A stretch of DNA of 56,427 nt from Streptococcus cristatus. Its GTDB lineage: Bacteria > Bacillota > Bacilli > Lactobacillales > Streptococcaceae. Shown here in pieces: positions 9,313 to 20,141 of the stretch. The DNA is taken from positions 30,750-87,176 of the forward strand of contig NZ_RJPR01000011.1 of NCBI RefSeq assembly GCF_003943465.1. The letters are read 5' to 3'. The notes beneath the pieces were generated by a model. The model saw only the letters and a list, made by a program, of their open reading frames with translations. It had not been told where the DNA came from and did no database searches. Each line of letters starts with the position of its first letter. Positions within the stretch are counted from its first letter, which is position 1. Both the position numbers and the translations under genes were made by a program.

Positions 9313-9800
9313 TAGAGGGTCACCTCCTTGGCCTTAACGGCAGACGCCTCTAGCATCACAATCTGTTCCTTGGCTTTAGCGATTTCCTCATCAAGCGTTT
9401 TATCAAGGGTTAAGCCTTGCAGTTTTTCTGGATTGGAAACCAAATTCTGAAGCAACACCTCTAAGTGCTTGTCTAACAAGGATTTATCCTTGGCATAGAA
9501 ATGGAGGTAATCGCCCTGCCAACTAATAGCAATCGGAAGGTTTTCTGATTCCACTAACTCCTTAAATTTCGCCACATCAACGGGTCTATCCAAGATGTCT
9601 TTAGCAATATTAAGCGACTCAATAGCATAGGGACTTTGAAGGAGTTCTTCTAACTTTTGAACCCCAATCTTATAAGCTGAGTCTTGTGCTAGAGCATGTC
9701 TAGCAGACCACTCTAAGAGTTTGAGAAGAACCTTTACCGTAAACATGGTACTACGCTCAGCGTATTGAACGGCCTGGCGTTCCTGTTGTTCGGATGACAT
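9312..9800 (-). CDS. PcfB/DUF3801-family relaxosome accessory protein
   Basis: 162 aa from ATG at 9800, which has AGGAGGG upstream; the longer frame to 9827 lacks a site. The sequence is soluble and helical, with the DUF3801-type middle (DVAKFKELVESENLPIAISW) and a C-terminal coiled region. PcfB of pCF10 binds the relaxosome and links it to the coupling protein, and here the gene is fused by a TAATG junction to virD4. A terminator-like hairpin lies just upstream. Confidence 0.8.
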   Translation of the reverse strand: MSSEQQERQAVQYAERSTMFTVKVLLKLLEWSARHALAQDSAYKIGVQKLEELLQSPYAIESLNIAKDILDRPVDVAKFKELVESENLPIAISWQGDYLHFYAKDKSLLDKHLEVLLQNLVSNPEKLQGLTLDKTLDEEIAKAKEQIVMLEASAVKAKEVTL

Positions 9801-9827
9801 AATTCCCTCCTTTATGTGATTCCCCAT

Positions 9828-9864
9828 AAAAACAATAGGGTGCTTTCATGATACGAAAGAACCC
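9828..9864 (-). terminator. Intra-operon hairpin/terminator upstream of the PcfB-like gene
   Basis: Minus-strand arms GGGTTCTTTC and GAAAGCACCC (9838-9847 with 9855-9864, one mismatch) are followed by TATTGTTTTT. It lies between the CPBP protease stop and the PcfB-like gene and splits the early from the transfer part of the operon. Confidence 0.6.
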
Positions 9865-9876
9865 TTGATTTTAGTA

Positions 9877-10458
9877 TCACACCAAAGACAAGATAAAGAC
9901 AATGCCATTCCAGAATAGATGAACAAGAGTAGACGTTACACAATCTGTTTGCCATCTAACCAAGCCTAATACCAAGCCTAAACTCCCATAAAGCCCCCAA
10001 GTGAATAGGCTAGATGGGTGATGAGCCAAAGCAAAGAGGAAACTCGTTAACACAACTTGAGTTATTGGTTTAGACAAGACTCCCCACAAAAGTTCACGAT
10101 AGAAAACCTCTTCCACCACACTGGCGTTAAGGAGAAAGAGGATAAAAGGTAACATTGGTACTTGATTTTGAACAGTCACTACCATTTCCTGATTCGTCTC
10201 ACTCTCTGAAAATATAGCACTCATGACAAGAGCAATACTTACCATCACAGCAAGACCTCCAATAATCCAAAGCACCCGCTCTTTCAAGGATAGGTTTCTT
10301 TCAGGTATCTTAAACCTTTTCCAACTCCACAATAACAAGGCTAAAAACATCACTTGTAAAACCGTTAACCATGCCCCATTTAGCCAACCAACTAGGTACA
10401 AACTCACTAGGAGTACATTGACATGAATGGCCCCGTACATGACTACTAAACGTTTCAT
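9877..10458 (-). CDS. CPBP-family intramembrane glutamic endopeptidase
   Basis: 193 aa, with about six hydrophobic helices. The three CPBP (Abi/CAAX-like) motifs are visible: EEVFYREL near residue 115, FALAHHPSS near 145 and HLFWNGI near the C-terminus. Members cleave or protect small peptides in the membrane, and many confer bacteriocin self-immunity. In an ICE it could process a peptide signal, but nothing here shows the substrate. The start has TAGGAGGTAG upstream, overlapping the stop of the HTH-like gene, so the two are coupled. Confidence 0.87.
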   Translation of the reverse strand: MKRLVVMYGAIHVNVLLVSLYLVGWLNGAWLTVLQVMFLALLLWSWKRFKIPERNLSLKERVLWIIGGLAVMVSIALVMSAIFSESETNQEMVVTVQNQVPMLPFILFLLNASVVEEVFYRELLWGVLSKPITQVVLTSFLFALAHHPSSLFTWGLYGSLGLVLGLVRWQTDCVTSTLVHLFWNGIVFILSLV

Positions 10459-10460
10459 CT

Positions 10461-10694
10461 CTACCTCCTAAACAAATCTTCATAGTCAATCTCTAAAACA
10501 CTCACTATTTTCTCCACCCATTTCACTTGTGGCATCAGGCGATGAGATTTGTAGTGACGAAAGGTTTGGTAGAGACGGTTAAACTCACTAGGGTATACGT
10601 ATTGTCCCTTAAACATCTTTCGAGCAAGGTCAGCCCATGTCATACCCTTTTCCAAAACAAGGCTTTCTAAATTTTCCCAAAAGCGTTCGTTCAT
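10461..10694 (-). CDS. Small HTH-like (XRE-type) protein
   Basis: 77 aa. The sequence looks like a divergent XRE helix-turn-helix domain: GMTWADLARKMF as the first helices, a Tyr/Arg-rich recognition part (FNRLYQTFRHYKSHR), and VEKIVSVLEIDYEDLF, which resembles the usual last helix. The canonical turn residues are not all clear, so DNA binding is inferred. GGAGGAG lies 4 nt before the ATG. The position between the Spx-like and CPBP genes suggests an element regulator. Confidence 0.6.
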   Translation of the reverse strand: MNERFWENLESLVLEKGMTWADLARKMFKGQYVYPSEFNRLYQTFRHYKSHRLMPQVKWVEKIVSVLEIDYEDLFRR

Positions 10695-10703
10695 AGCTCC
10701 TCC

Positions 10704-11087
10704 TTAATCTGTCAGCTGCTTATAGAGGCATTCTCGGAACGACACTACCTTATGCGTTCTTGGTAGAAAGGTTCTCGCTTCGTCTAGTGTGAGATCAGGG
10801 TAGACTTTCTGTTGAGAAACTACGAGAGGTAATCGCAAGTTCTGGTCTGGTTTCCGTAGAACCAACGTGATCAATTCACTCAATGTCATTTCCCTGTGGC
10901 GCTTAAAGCGTTGAAAGGACGGAACTAGTAACTCAAAACAATCACTGCTTTTAGTAAACAACCCCAATAATTCTTCACGTGACATATGACTTACTGCTTT
11001 ACATGTGTAGGAGATACCATGTGAGTCACAGAAAGACTGGAGCTTCTGATTCCGACTGGTGTTTCGGCTTAAATAAATCTCTAGCAT
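10704..11087 (-). CDS. Spx/ArsC-like protein lacking the CXXC motif
   Basis: 127 aa, close to Spx length (~132). The N-terminal strand IYLSRNTSRNQKLQSFC and the later RLPLVVSQQKVYPDLTLDEA...FLPR segment match the thioredoxin-like ArsC/Spx fold. The redox CXXC of Spx, expected near residues 10-13, is replaced by SRNTS, so a disulfide switch there is impossible. Spx proteins bind the RNA polymerase alpha C-terminal domain; this one may act on polymerase without redox sensing. It is in operon with the HTH-like gene and has a strong GGAGGGGAG site. Confidence 0.68.
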   Translation of the reverse strand: MLEIYLSRNTSRNQKLQSFCDSHGISYTCKAVSHMSREELLGLFTKSSDCFELLVPSFQRFKRHREMTLSELITLVLRKPDQNLRLPLVVSQQKVYPDLTLDEARTFLPRTHKVVSFRECLYKQLTD

Positions 11088-11097
11088 CGCTCCCCTC

Positions 11098-11526
11098 CTA
11101 CATGGATAAATTCTTCTGTAATGCTTGAGTTGGTGGGATAAAGACCTTACTCATATCAATGGCTGCCCTACCTTCACCAAAACATGTCACAGTCACTAGA
11201 GCCGTTAAGACACCACCACTCTCCTGATAGGTGTAGCTTTGACCATAGGCTTTAAAGGCAAGGTCGTTCTCTTCAGTTACAAAGACATCCACTCCATTTT
11301 TAAGGTCTTCATTTTGGAGTAACTCTTCTACACGATGCAAGTTAGACTCTAAAAAGTAAGGCGACCAATGATTTTTATGATAGTCGTCAATATAGGTTAT
11401 TGAAAGCTCACAGTCATAATCTGGTAACGCAAAAACTAAATTCATGATGTTATCCACTTCTGCTTGATGAATGGCTTCTTCCAGTTCTGTGCACTCCCTA
11501 ATACTCTTCGTGTGTAATAATTTCAT
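11098..11526 (-). CDS. ICE-encoded protein of unknown function
   Basis: 142 aa from ATG at 11526, chosen for GAGGAAG about 7 nt upstream. It overlaps the 3' end of the methyltransferase gene by 29 nt. No domain is recognised. The sequence is acidic and soluble, without membrane segments, with aromatic-rich stretches (YIDDYHKNHWSPYF) and predicted mixed alpha/beta structure. Overlap with the methyltransferase suggests coupled translation, for example as an anti-restriction or regulatory partner, but this is only positional. Confidence 0.7.
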   Translation of the reverse strand: MKLLHTKSIRECTELEEAIHQAEVDNIMNLVFALPDYDCELSITYIDDYHKNHWSPYFLESNLHRVEELLQNEDLKNGVDVFVTEENDLAFKAYGQSYTYQESGGVLTALVTVTCFGEGRAAIDMSKVFIPPTQALQKNLSM

Positions 11527-12865
11527 GTTCTTCTTCCTCTTCAATCTTTCTAAATTCTCTAGCAATAGCTTCAATAACGGTGACGGTCACGCTATTTCCG
11601 GCCTGTTTGTATAACTGACTTTTACTGGATACAGTCTCTGCCCTTTCATAAGCCCAATCAGGAAATCCTTGAAGTCTAAAACACTCTCTAGGTGTTAAGC
11701 GTCTGATAATCAAACGATAAAGTTTTCCGTCTAAGACAAGCCCAGTCACTTCATACCACTTGTCCTTACGGTACTCTAAAGCAGCTACGACCACTCCCAT
11801 GTTATCAGAGGTGGTCAAGGTATTTGATATTCCCTTTCCTACTCGCCCTCTACGTTTGGTAGACTCTAGGTAAGCAAGGTTGACAGAATCTTCAATAGTT
11901 GCCTTGGCATAGCCTAGTTTGGTGGCTTCCCTAATTTTTAAATTCGGTGCTTCTTCACGATAAAGAATCTTAGGAACTTTATCACCTCCCTGCATGGTAG
12001 TCAGTGTTGGAGAAATACCTGAAAGGTCATAGACTCGTCCAGTTTGCAAAAAAGACGTTGGTAAGGTTCCTGCGACGACCACTCCATGTCTATCTTGGCT
12101 AGTTAAGGTAAACATAGGCTCTTGATTGTCCTTAAAGCGTCTGCCATGTTGGCGTTTTTCTAACCTATCTGGGGTTAATACTGGAATGGCAATTTTTGTC
12201 CCTTCTCCTTTTCCTCTTGTTAGGGTTGGTGCTAAACCGCTGGTTAGATAAACCTCCCCATTCATGCCTTTTACTGACGGATTGATATTACCTAATCGCT
12301 CAAGACAAGTTGAGCTACTTTCTCTTCTGAGAGGAAATAAGAATCGGGAACGGTATCTTCTAGAATGTCCGATAATAAAAATTCTTTCACGGTTTTGTGG
12401 CACTTGGAAATCTTTACTGTTAAGCACCTGCCATTCGACATCATACCCCAACTCATCCAATGTGGTGAGGATTGTTCGAAATGTCTCTCCCTTGTCGTGA
12501 CTGAGTAAGCCTTTGACGTTTTCCAAGAATAGAAAACGTGGTTGGATCTGTTTGGCCGCTCGAGCAATCTCAAAGAACAGAGTTCCTCTAGTATCCTCAA
12601 ATCCCAATCGTCTTCCTGCGAGTGAAAATGCTTGGCAAGGGAAGCCCCCACAGATGATGTCCACTTGCCCTCTAAGTTGTCTAAAGTCTTGGTCTGTAAC
12701 TTGTCTAATATCATGAAATTCTATTTCTCCTTCGGTCTTATAGATGGCCTTGTAAGATTTCCTCGCAAACTTGTCAATTTCACAAAAGCCAATACACTCA
12801 TGGCCCTGATTAGTTAAACCCAATCGAAAGCCTCCAATTCCTGCAAACAAATCTAAAAACTTCAT
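11498..12865 (-). CDS. DNA (cytosine-5-)-methyltransferase, orphan
   Basis: 455 aa from ATG at 12865, which has AAAGGA 9 nt upstream; ATG 12874 sits directly against that site. All main C5-MTase motifs are present: DLFAGIGGF (residues 5-13, SAM), GGFPCQAFS (catalytic Cys ~74), ENVKG (~118), QNRERIF (motif VIII), a long target-recognition region and GNSVTVTV (motif X) near the end. No cognate endonuclease is adjacent, so it is probably a self-protection enzyme that shields the element from host restriction on entry. Confidence 0.93.
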   Translation of the reverse strand: MKFLDLFAGIGGFRLGLTNQGHECIGFCEIDKFARKSYKAIYKTEGEIEFHDIRQVTDQDFRQLRGQVDIICGGFPCQAFSLAGRRLGFEDTRGTLFFEIARAAKQIQPRFLFLENVKGLLSHDKGETFRTILTTLDELGYDVEWQVLNSKDFQVPQNRERIFIIGHSRRYRSRFLFPLRRESSSTCLERLGNINPSVKGMNGEVYLTSGLAPTLTRGKGEGTKIAIPVLTPDRLEKRQHGRRFKDNQEPMFTLTSQDRHGVVVAGTLPTSFLQTGRVYDLSGISPTLTTMQGGDKVPKILYREEAPNLKIREATKLGYAKATIEDSVNLAYLESTKRRGRVGKGISNTLTTSDNMGVVVAALEYRKDKWYEVTGLVLDGKLYRLIIRRLTPRECFRLQGFPDWAYERAETVSSKSQLYKQAGNSVTVTVIEAIAREFRKIEEEEEHEIITHEEY

Positions 12866-12924
12866 GTCTCTCATTCCTTTCTGGCAAAAATAAAAGGACA
12901 TTACTTCTTCCGTAACGCCCTTGC

Positions 12925-13020
12925 TTAATAATGATCTTCCATTTCTGGGGCAGTGATGACCTCAATAATGAGCCAAATCATTCCTAGTCCCAAAATCCCT
13001 AATAAAATCCACCAAAACAT
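12925..13020 (-). CDS. 31-residue predicted membrane peptide
   Basis: The ATG at 13020 follows directly after the RepA stop (TAGATG) and has a near-perfect Shine-Dalgarno, AAAGGAGGTGA, 4 nt upstream inside the repA end. The peptide starts MFWWILLGILGLGMIWLI, a single hydrophobic helix, and ends with an acidic tail (EMEDHY). The strong ribosome site and termination-reinitiation arrangement support a real gene. Function is unknown. Confidence 0.6.
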   Translation of the reverse strand: MFWWILLGILGLGMIWLIIEVITAPEMEDHY

Positions 13021-13845
13021 CTACTCACCTCCTTTTAGTTCGTTTAAGCGTTGTCCCTTGGTCCATTCGGCTAATATGCCATTAAAAACGTATTCCGCTA
13101 TCGTTTCTGCCTTAGCCGCAAACCTCATGTGTTCCAAAGCATATTTGTAGCGGTGGTCAAAATGAATCATGGCATAGTCACTAGCTGCCTGTGATAATCC
13201 AACTTGTCTCAACTGGTCATGAACCTGTCCCCAAATGTAATCTCTGTCATATCTTGTGACTTGCTCCACCTTACTATGAAAATGTTCATTTTCGCTTTTC
13301 TTACTTGTTAGATTTTCTGTCTCCTCCTCGTCCTCAATGACAGACTCACTCCCTTTAGTTTCACTATTATTAGTCTCACTAACTTCAGTCTCACTAGTGG
13401 CTGAATTTAAGACCGGCCCCGGCTGATTTTGACACCCCCCTAGTGTTTTTTGAACACTACCCCCGTCTGAATTTAAGACGGGGGTAGGTTCATGTTCTAG
13501 CTCCCCTAAGTAAATCTTATTGGCCAAGCGTCCTTTTTCACTGGAAGACTGTTGGACTTCATCTATCAAGCCATACTCACGTAATGTTTTCTTTATCGTC
13601 AGCAACTTTGACTTGGAACAACCAAGAAGTGTCATAAGTTTTGAGTTGGAATAAACCAAATAGATGGCCCCATCCTCATCTATCCAACCTCTACTCAAAG
13701 ATAACTCCAAACGGTCTTTTAAGACAGCATAAGCTACTTTAACTTCAAGTTTCATGTCCTTATATCGGTCACTTTCAAATAAGAGTTTTGGGAGCTTATA
13801 GTAACGCTCTGATGTTTGGTAATGATTTGCGGTGATACGTTTCAT
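13021..13845 (-). CDS. repA: RepA_N-family replication initiator
   Basis: 274 aa. The N-terminal ~120 residues (YYKLPKLLFES, LKDRLELSLSRGWIDEDG, YSNSKLMTLLGCSKSKLL, GLANKIYLG-like end) are typical of the RepA_N winged-helix initiators of Gram-positive plasmids. A Ser/Thr/Glu-rich linker of about 60 residues leads to a C-terminal domain (about 200-274). Tn5252-type elements carry this gene next to their end, and it probably supports replication of the excised circle. It is coupled by ATGA overlap to the 57-aa ORF upstream. Confidence 0.85.
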   Translation of the reverse strand: MKRITANHYQTSERYYKLPKLLFESDRYKDMKLEVKVAYAVLKDRLELSLSRGWIDEDGAIYLVYSNSKLMTLLGCSKSKLLTIKKTLREYGLIDEVQQSSSEKGRLANKIYLGELEHEPTPVLNSDGGSVQKTLGGCQNQPGPVLNSATSETEVSETNNSETKGSESVIEDEEETENLTSKKSENEHFHSKVEQVTRYDRDYIWGQVHDQLRQVGLSQAASDYAMIHFDHRYKYALEHMRFAAKAETIAEYVFNGILAEWTKGQRLNELKGGE

Positions 13846-14015
13846 GATTGTCCCTCCAACACTAATAAACCAACATTTCCTAACTCATCAAATTGAATTA
13901 GCCCTGACTCTTCCATTTCAGCAATTAACTGAGTTGCTTTCTCAATATTTATTCCCATGATAGCCATGAGATGGCACATCACGATTTGCCGCGATGACTG
14001 TTCTTCCTTTTGCAT
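13842..14015 (-). CDS. Small ICE protein (57 aa), first gene of the operon
   Basis: 57 aa with an AGGAGG site 7 nt before the ATG and a stop that overlaps the repA start (ATGA). The sequence is helical (MAIMGINIEKATQLIAEMEE) and resembles a small winged-helix or dimer module; no family is recognised. Its position as the first gene after the leader attenuator and its coupling to repA suggest a role in control of RepA. The function is not shown by the sequence. Confidence 0.62.
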   Translation of the reverse strand: MQKEEQSSRQIVMCHLMAIMGINIEKATQLIAEMEESGLIQFDELGNVGLLVLEGQS

Positions 14016-14030
14016 GCTTTTCCTCCTGAA

Positions 14031-14066
14031 AATAAAAAAGCGAGAACACTTATTAAAATGTTCTCG
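14031..14066 (-). terminator. Leader terminator/attenuator of the ICE operon
   Basis: A perfect 8-bp stem (CGAGAACA 14041-14048 with TGTTCTCG 14059-14066) and 10-nt loop are followed on the minus strand by CTTTTTT. It lies upstream of the Shine-Dalgarno of the first ICE gene. It can stop transcripts entering from rlmD or attenuate the element's own promoter. Confidence 0.78.
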
Positions 14067-14225
14067 TTGAGTTAATTTATTACTGACGTATCTCTTTTTT
14101 GTCTACGCAGTCGACATCCAAACAGACGTTCACATCAATATACTTTTTTTGCACCTTTTTTATGTCAAAATCACTCTTTTCAATAAAGACAAAATGCTTG
14201 AAAAAGTGCTTAAAATAAAGGATTC
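14067..14225 (-). promoter_or_regulatory. ICE-end leader region with candidate promoter
   Basis: This 159-bp gap between the rlmD stop and the attenuator has a consensus -35 (TTGACA, 14163-14168) but a 20-bp spacer to the nearest -10 (TATATT, 14137-14142), longer than the optimum of 17. Promoters with long spacers often need an activator that twists DNA. A reading frame without a start codon crosses the same stretch and ends at 14080. Confidence 0.4.
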
Positions 14226-15602
<1,377 letters not shown>

Positions 15603-15713
15603 TCAATCCTACGTTCAACTGCAATGATACTAAAGCAGGGAATCACAGGATTTTCTACTGTTTATTTCTTTCTTCCTACTGGAAAAGATGCACATATTTC
15701 TGCTCTGCTATTT

Positions 15714-15752
15714 TCCAAAAAGAAAGGGAAGAGACAAAATCTGCCACTTCCC
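15714..15752 (-). terminator. Terminator after the aro-pheA-LCP operon
   Basis: On the minus strand GGGAAG (15747-15752) pairs with CTTCCC (15726-15731), extended by inner pairs, and is followed by TTTCTTTTT. It lies 18 bp after the LCP stop and separates it from rlmD. Confidence 0.68.
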
Positions 15753-15769
15753 ATTATATCATAAGAGCC

Positions 15770-17107
15770 CTATCTTAATCCCATTTGTTTCAATCTTTCT
15801 TTATAGGCTTCAAAATCAATCAGGAGCCCTTGACCACCATACATATCATAGGTATCCGTCCAGTCACCTAGTTCTGGTATAGTAAGGCGCTCTATCCCAT
15901 TGCGTGAATCAAGCACCAAAGATAAGCCTTGTGACCAAATAAAACTCTGAGGTACATTGGTCGAGGTCAAGGCAAAAACTTTTCCTAATGCTTCAGATCC
16001 TGTAAAAAGCTTCGTAGGGTCTTTTATCTGCTGCATGATAGCAGTTAAAACTTCTTGCTGACGGCGTGTACGTCCAAAGTCACCCTCATCGTCCTTACGG
16101 AAACGGGCATAGTTTAAGAGCGTTCGCCCGTCCATGTGCTGACGACCAACCTTGATGGTTTGAGTAGGAACCACTCCATCCTTCATGTTTAAATCATCTG
16201 GAACTTCCACTTCTGTGACTTTTTCGCCATCAATCGTCGAAAATTTAGCATCCATGAATACACCATTTGGAAAGAGGGTGTCAATTGCAGTCGCAAAGGT
16301 GTTAAAGTCCACTAGAGCATAGTATTTAATGTCAATATCGAAGTTATCTTTCAAAGCTTGACGAACTGCCTCAGCTCCACGATGATTGTCTTGTTCACCA
16401 AAAGTATAGGCGGAGTTCAATTTTTGATCATAATAATCATCATCCGTTGGCTCCGTATAGGAATTGCTGACACCGTCAATATGAATCAAGGTATCACGCA
16501 TAAAGCTGACTAACTTCATTTTATGGTCTTTATTGCCAACGTTCAAGACCATAATTGAGTCGGTCCGAGTCTCCGTTGAATTTTCTCCAATTCGGCCATC
16601 CGTCCCTAAAACAAGAATATTGATCCCATCTCGAGCATCATGACCATCAAAGTACTCAACATCAGCTGCTTTGAGATTTCCTGGTCTCGCTGTATTTAAG
16701 CCTTTAAAAAACATAAAGAGCATGCCAGAAACAACCAAAAGCACAAAAATCAGGAGCCACATCAGCACGCGCTTAGGACGAATTTTTTTGTAGGTTCTCG
16801 GAGTCTTCTGAGTTGATTTTTTCGCTTCTTGCTTTGAAGAAGTGCGAGAATTCTTTTGACTTCTGCTAAGAGAACCTTTACCCGGGTATTTGGGTAACAA
16901 ACCGGATGAGTCCGTCTTCGGATCTTCCGATGAAGCCTGCACATTCTCCCTAGTAGACGCCTTTTGCGCAGCATCTGGCCGTCCTTTCGACTTTTGGCGG
17001 AGGTAATTATACTCCTCTTTTTCATGTTCGTTAAGATAGTAATAGTTTGTATGGAGATAATCCAGCCTTAACTGCTCGTGTCGACTAAGATTTTCTGTTT
17101 CTCTCAT
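15770..17107 (-). CDS. psr: LytR-CpsA-Psr (LCP) family wall-polymer ligase
   Basis: 445 aa. A long charged, Ser-rich cytoplasmic N-terminus (about 1-110) precedes one membrane helix (~113-133) and an extracellular LCP domain. That domain starts with INILVLGTDGR and contains TRTDSIMVL and VSFMRDTLIHI, the pyrophosphate-binding Asp/Arg set. LCP enzymes attach teichoic acid or polysaccharide to peptidoglycan. The gene follows pheA with an ATGA overlap, as does the psr gene of related streptococci. The long Ser/Lys-rich N-terminus is a possible site for phosphorylation or protein contacts. Confidence 0.88.
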   Translation of the reverse strand: MRETENLSRHEQLRLDYLHTNYYYLNEHEKEEYNYLRQKSKGRPDAAQKASTRENVQASSEDPKTDSSGLLPKYPGKGSLSRSQKNSRTSSKQEAKKSTQKTPRTYKKIRPKRVLMWLLIFVLLVVSGMLFMFFKGLNTARPGNLKAADVEYFDGHDARDGINILVLGTDGRIGENSTETRTDSIMVLNVGNKDHKMKLVSFMRDTLIHIDGVSNSYTEPTDDDYYDQKLNSAYTFGEQDNHRGAEAVRQALKDNFDIDIKYYALVDFNTFATAIDTLFPNGVFMDAKFSTIDGEKVTEVEVPDDLNMKDGVVPTQTIKVGRQHMDGRTLLNYARFRKDDEGDFGRTRRQQEVLTAIMQQIKDPTKLFTGSEALGKVFALTSTNVPQSFIWSQGLSLVLDSRNGIERLTIPELGDWTDTYDMYGGQGLLIDFEAYKERLKQMGLR

Positions 17108-17948
17108 CTCTGCTCCAATCTATAATCCTGAATTTGAAAAACGGGATAACTTCCTATAATTTTAAAGGTGATACCAAGTGTAGCAAGCTCTTGGTAAGCG
17201 AAATCCACTAATTCTTTCCGTTCATTATCAATATCAATAATAAAGAAATATTCCCCTAGGGCTGTTTTAAGAGGGCGACTTTCAATCTTTGTCAAGTCAA
17301 TACCGCGCCAGGCAAAGGTTGATAGTGCCTTATACAATGCACCGGGCAGATTATCCGGTAAAGTCAGAGCCAAACTCTGCTTTTCCTCTTGCTTTACAAG
17401 CTTAAGAGCAGGGGTGGTTTGTCCCAAAATCCAGAAACGAGTGAAATTTTCCTCCATTTCCTGAATATCCTGAGCCACCACTTGCAAACCATACTCGACT
17501 GCCGCAGTCCGCGGTGCGATAGCGGCAAAAGGTTGGTCAGGATGCTCTGCTACAAAGCGAGCCGCATAGGCTGTACTAGCTGTGATTTCTATTGCTGCTT
17601 CTGGATAATGCTGGCGAATATAGCCCTTCCCCTGAGCAAGCGCCTGAGGATGGGAAAAGACTTTTTCAATAGGCTTATCTAAGCTGGTCGCCAATAGCTG
17701 CTGCTTAATGGGCTGAACAATCTCTGCTACCGCTTGAATATCAGCCTGATGGAAAAGATAATCCAAGGTCTCATGGACACTTCCTTCAATCGAATTTTCC
17801 ACGGGAACAACTGAATAATCCACCTCTTTCCCTTCATAGGCCTTCATCACTTCTGTGATATTTTGGTAGGGCACCAAGTCTGCTTGGGGAAAGGCTTCTC
17901 GGGCAACATGGTGGGAAAAAGATCCCTTGGGTCCTAAAAAAGCTACTT

Positions 17949-17952
<4 letters not shown>
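17104..17952 (-). CDS. pheA: Prephenate dehydratase
   Basis: 282 aa. The N-terminal catalytic domain has VPVENSIEGSVHETLDYL (~56-73) and a conserved Thr in the ENFTRFWILG segment. The C-terminal ACT domain (~200-275) carries ESRPLKTALGEYFFIID, the phenylalanine-binding ESRP signature. It converts prephenate to phenylpyruvate and is expected to be feedback-inhibited by Phe. It overlaps aroK by 4 nt upstream and the LCP gene by 4 nt downstream, so the block is one operon. Confidence 0.96.
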
Positions 17953-19719
<1,767 letters not shown>

Positions 19720-19730
19720 CTACTAACTTC

Positions 19731-19760
19731 TATTTTATCATAAAAATAGCAATTTTCTAA
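19731..19760 (-). promoter_or_regulatory. Candidate promoter of the aroA operon
   Basis: On the minus strand a -10-like TATGATAAAAT ends about 35 nt before the aroA ATG. The -35 position holds only a weak TTTAGA about 18 bp upstream. This is the only plausible -10 in the gap. Confidence 0.35.
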
Positions 19761-19812
19761 AAAATTCTTGTATTCATTCCGACTTCTTCCTTCTTTCTAC
19801 TTTTCTACATGA

Positions 19813-19845
19813 TAAAAGAGGCTGCGACACTCGTCTATCAGCCTC
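19813..19845 (-). terminator. Terminator upstream of aroA
   Basis: Perfect 7-bp arms GAGGCTG (19818-19824) and CAGCCTC (19839-19845), then TTTTATC on the minus strand. It ends the DUF3272-type transcript and insulates the aroA operon. GAGGCTG-type arms recur in this genome's terminators. Confidence 0.7.
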
Positions 19846-19911
19846 CCTTTATTCCTTGTCAAAACCACGAGAATGCCAGACTCTTACTCTAGTCATTCTC
19901 TGATTTAGCCA

Positions 19912-20103
19912 TTATTTGTGTCCTAAATGCTTATCAATCTCATCCATAATCCGCCCCATCACATAGCTAATCTGCAAATTGCGACCAATCAAGATAGCCC
20001 AGAAAATAGCCATCAGATAGTCTTCAGACATGATTGATTTATTAAAAAAGTACGTTTCTAAGGCTGTAAAAGCCGCCATTACAATAAATTGTCGTCTATT
20101 CAT
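19912..20103 (-). CDS. DUF3272-like small membrane protein
   Basis: 63 aa from ATG at 20103. The form MNRRQFIVMAAFTALETYFF...YVMGRIMDEIDKHLG matches a short streptococcal family (DUF3272) found beside dnaX. It has one or two hydrophobic helices; function is unknown. An extended -10 (TGCTATAAT) ends 6 nt before the ATG, so the mRNA is probably leaderless. A TTG at 20145 overlapping the dnaX stop is a less likely start. Confidence 0.7.
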   Translation of the reverse strand: MNRRQFIVMAAFTALETYFFNKSIMSEDYLMAIFWAILIGRNLQISYVMGRIMDEIDKHLGHK

Positions 20104-20118
20104 TCTTCCATTATAGCA
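20103..20118 (-). promoter_or_regulatory. Extended -10 promoter for a probable leaderless mRNA
   Basis: TGCTATAAT (hexamer 20110-20115) is followed by six bases and then ATG, which puts the transcription start at or next to the start codon. It lies in the 3' end region of the dnaX transcript. Confidence 0.5.
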
Positions 20119-20141
20119 TGAAAAATCATAAAAATCTAAAT

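Noticed and set aside
10704..11087. True arsenate reductase ArsC
   Set aside because: The catalytic Cys of ArsC is missing and no arsenic resistance genes are nearby; an Spx-like fold fits better.
12292..12714. 140-codon minus-strand frame within the C5 methyltransferase gene
   Set aside because: It overlaps conserved methyltransferase motifs in another frame, has no start signal, and its product has no recognisable fold.
11498..12865. Complete restriction-modification system
   Set aside because: Only the methyltransferase is present. The overlapping 142-aa protein shows no endonuclease motif (no PD-ExK or HNH pattern), so the enzyme is called orphan.
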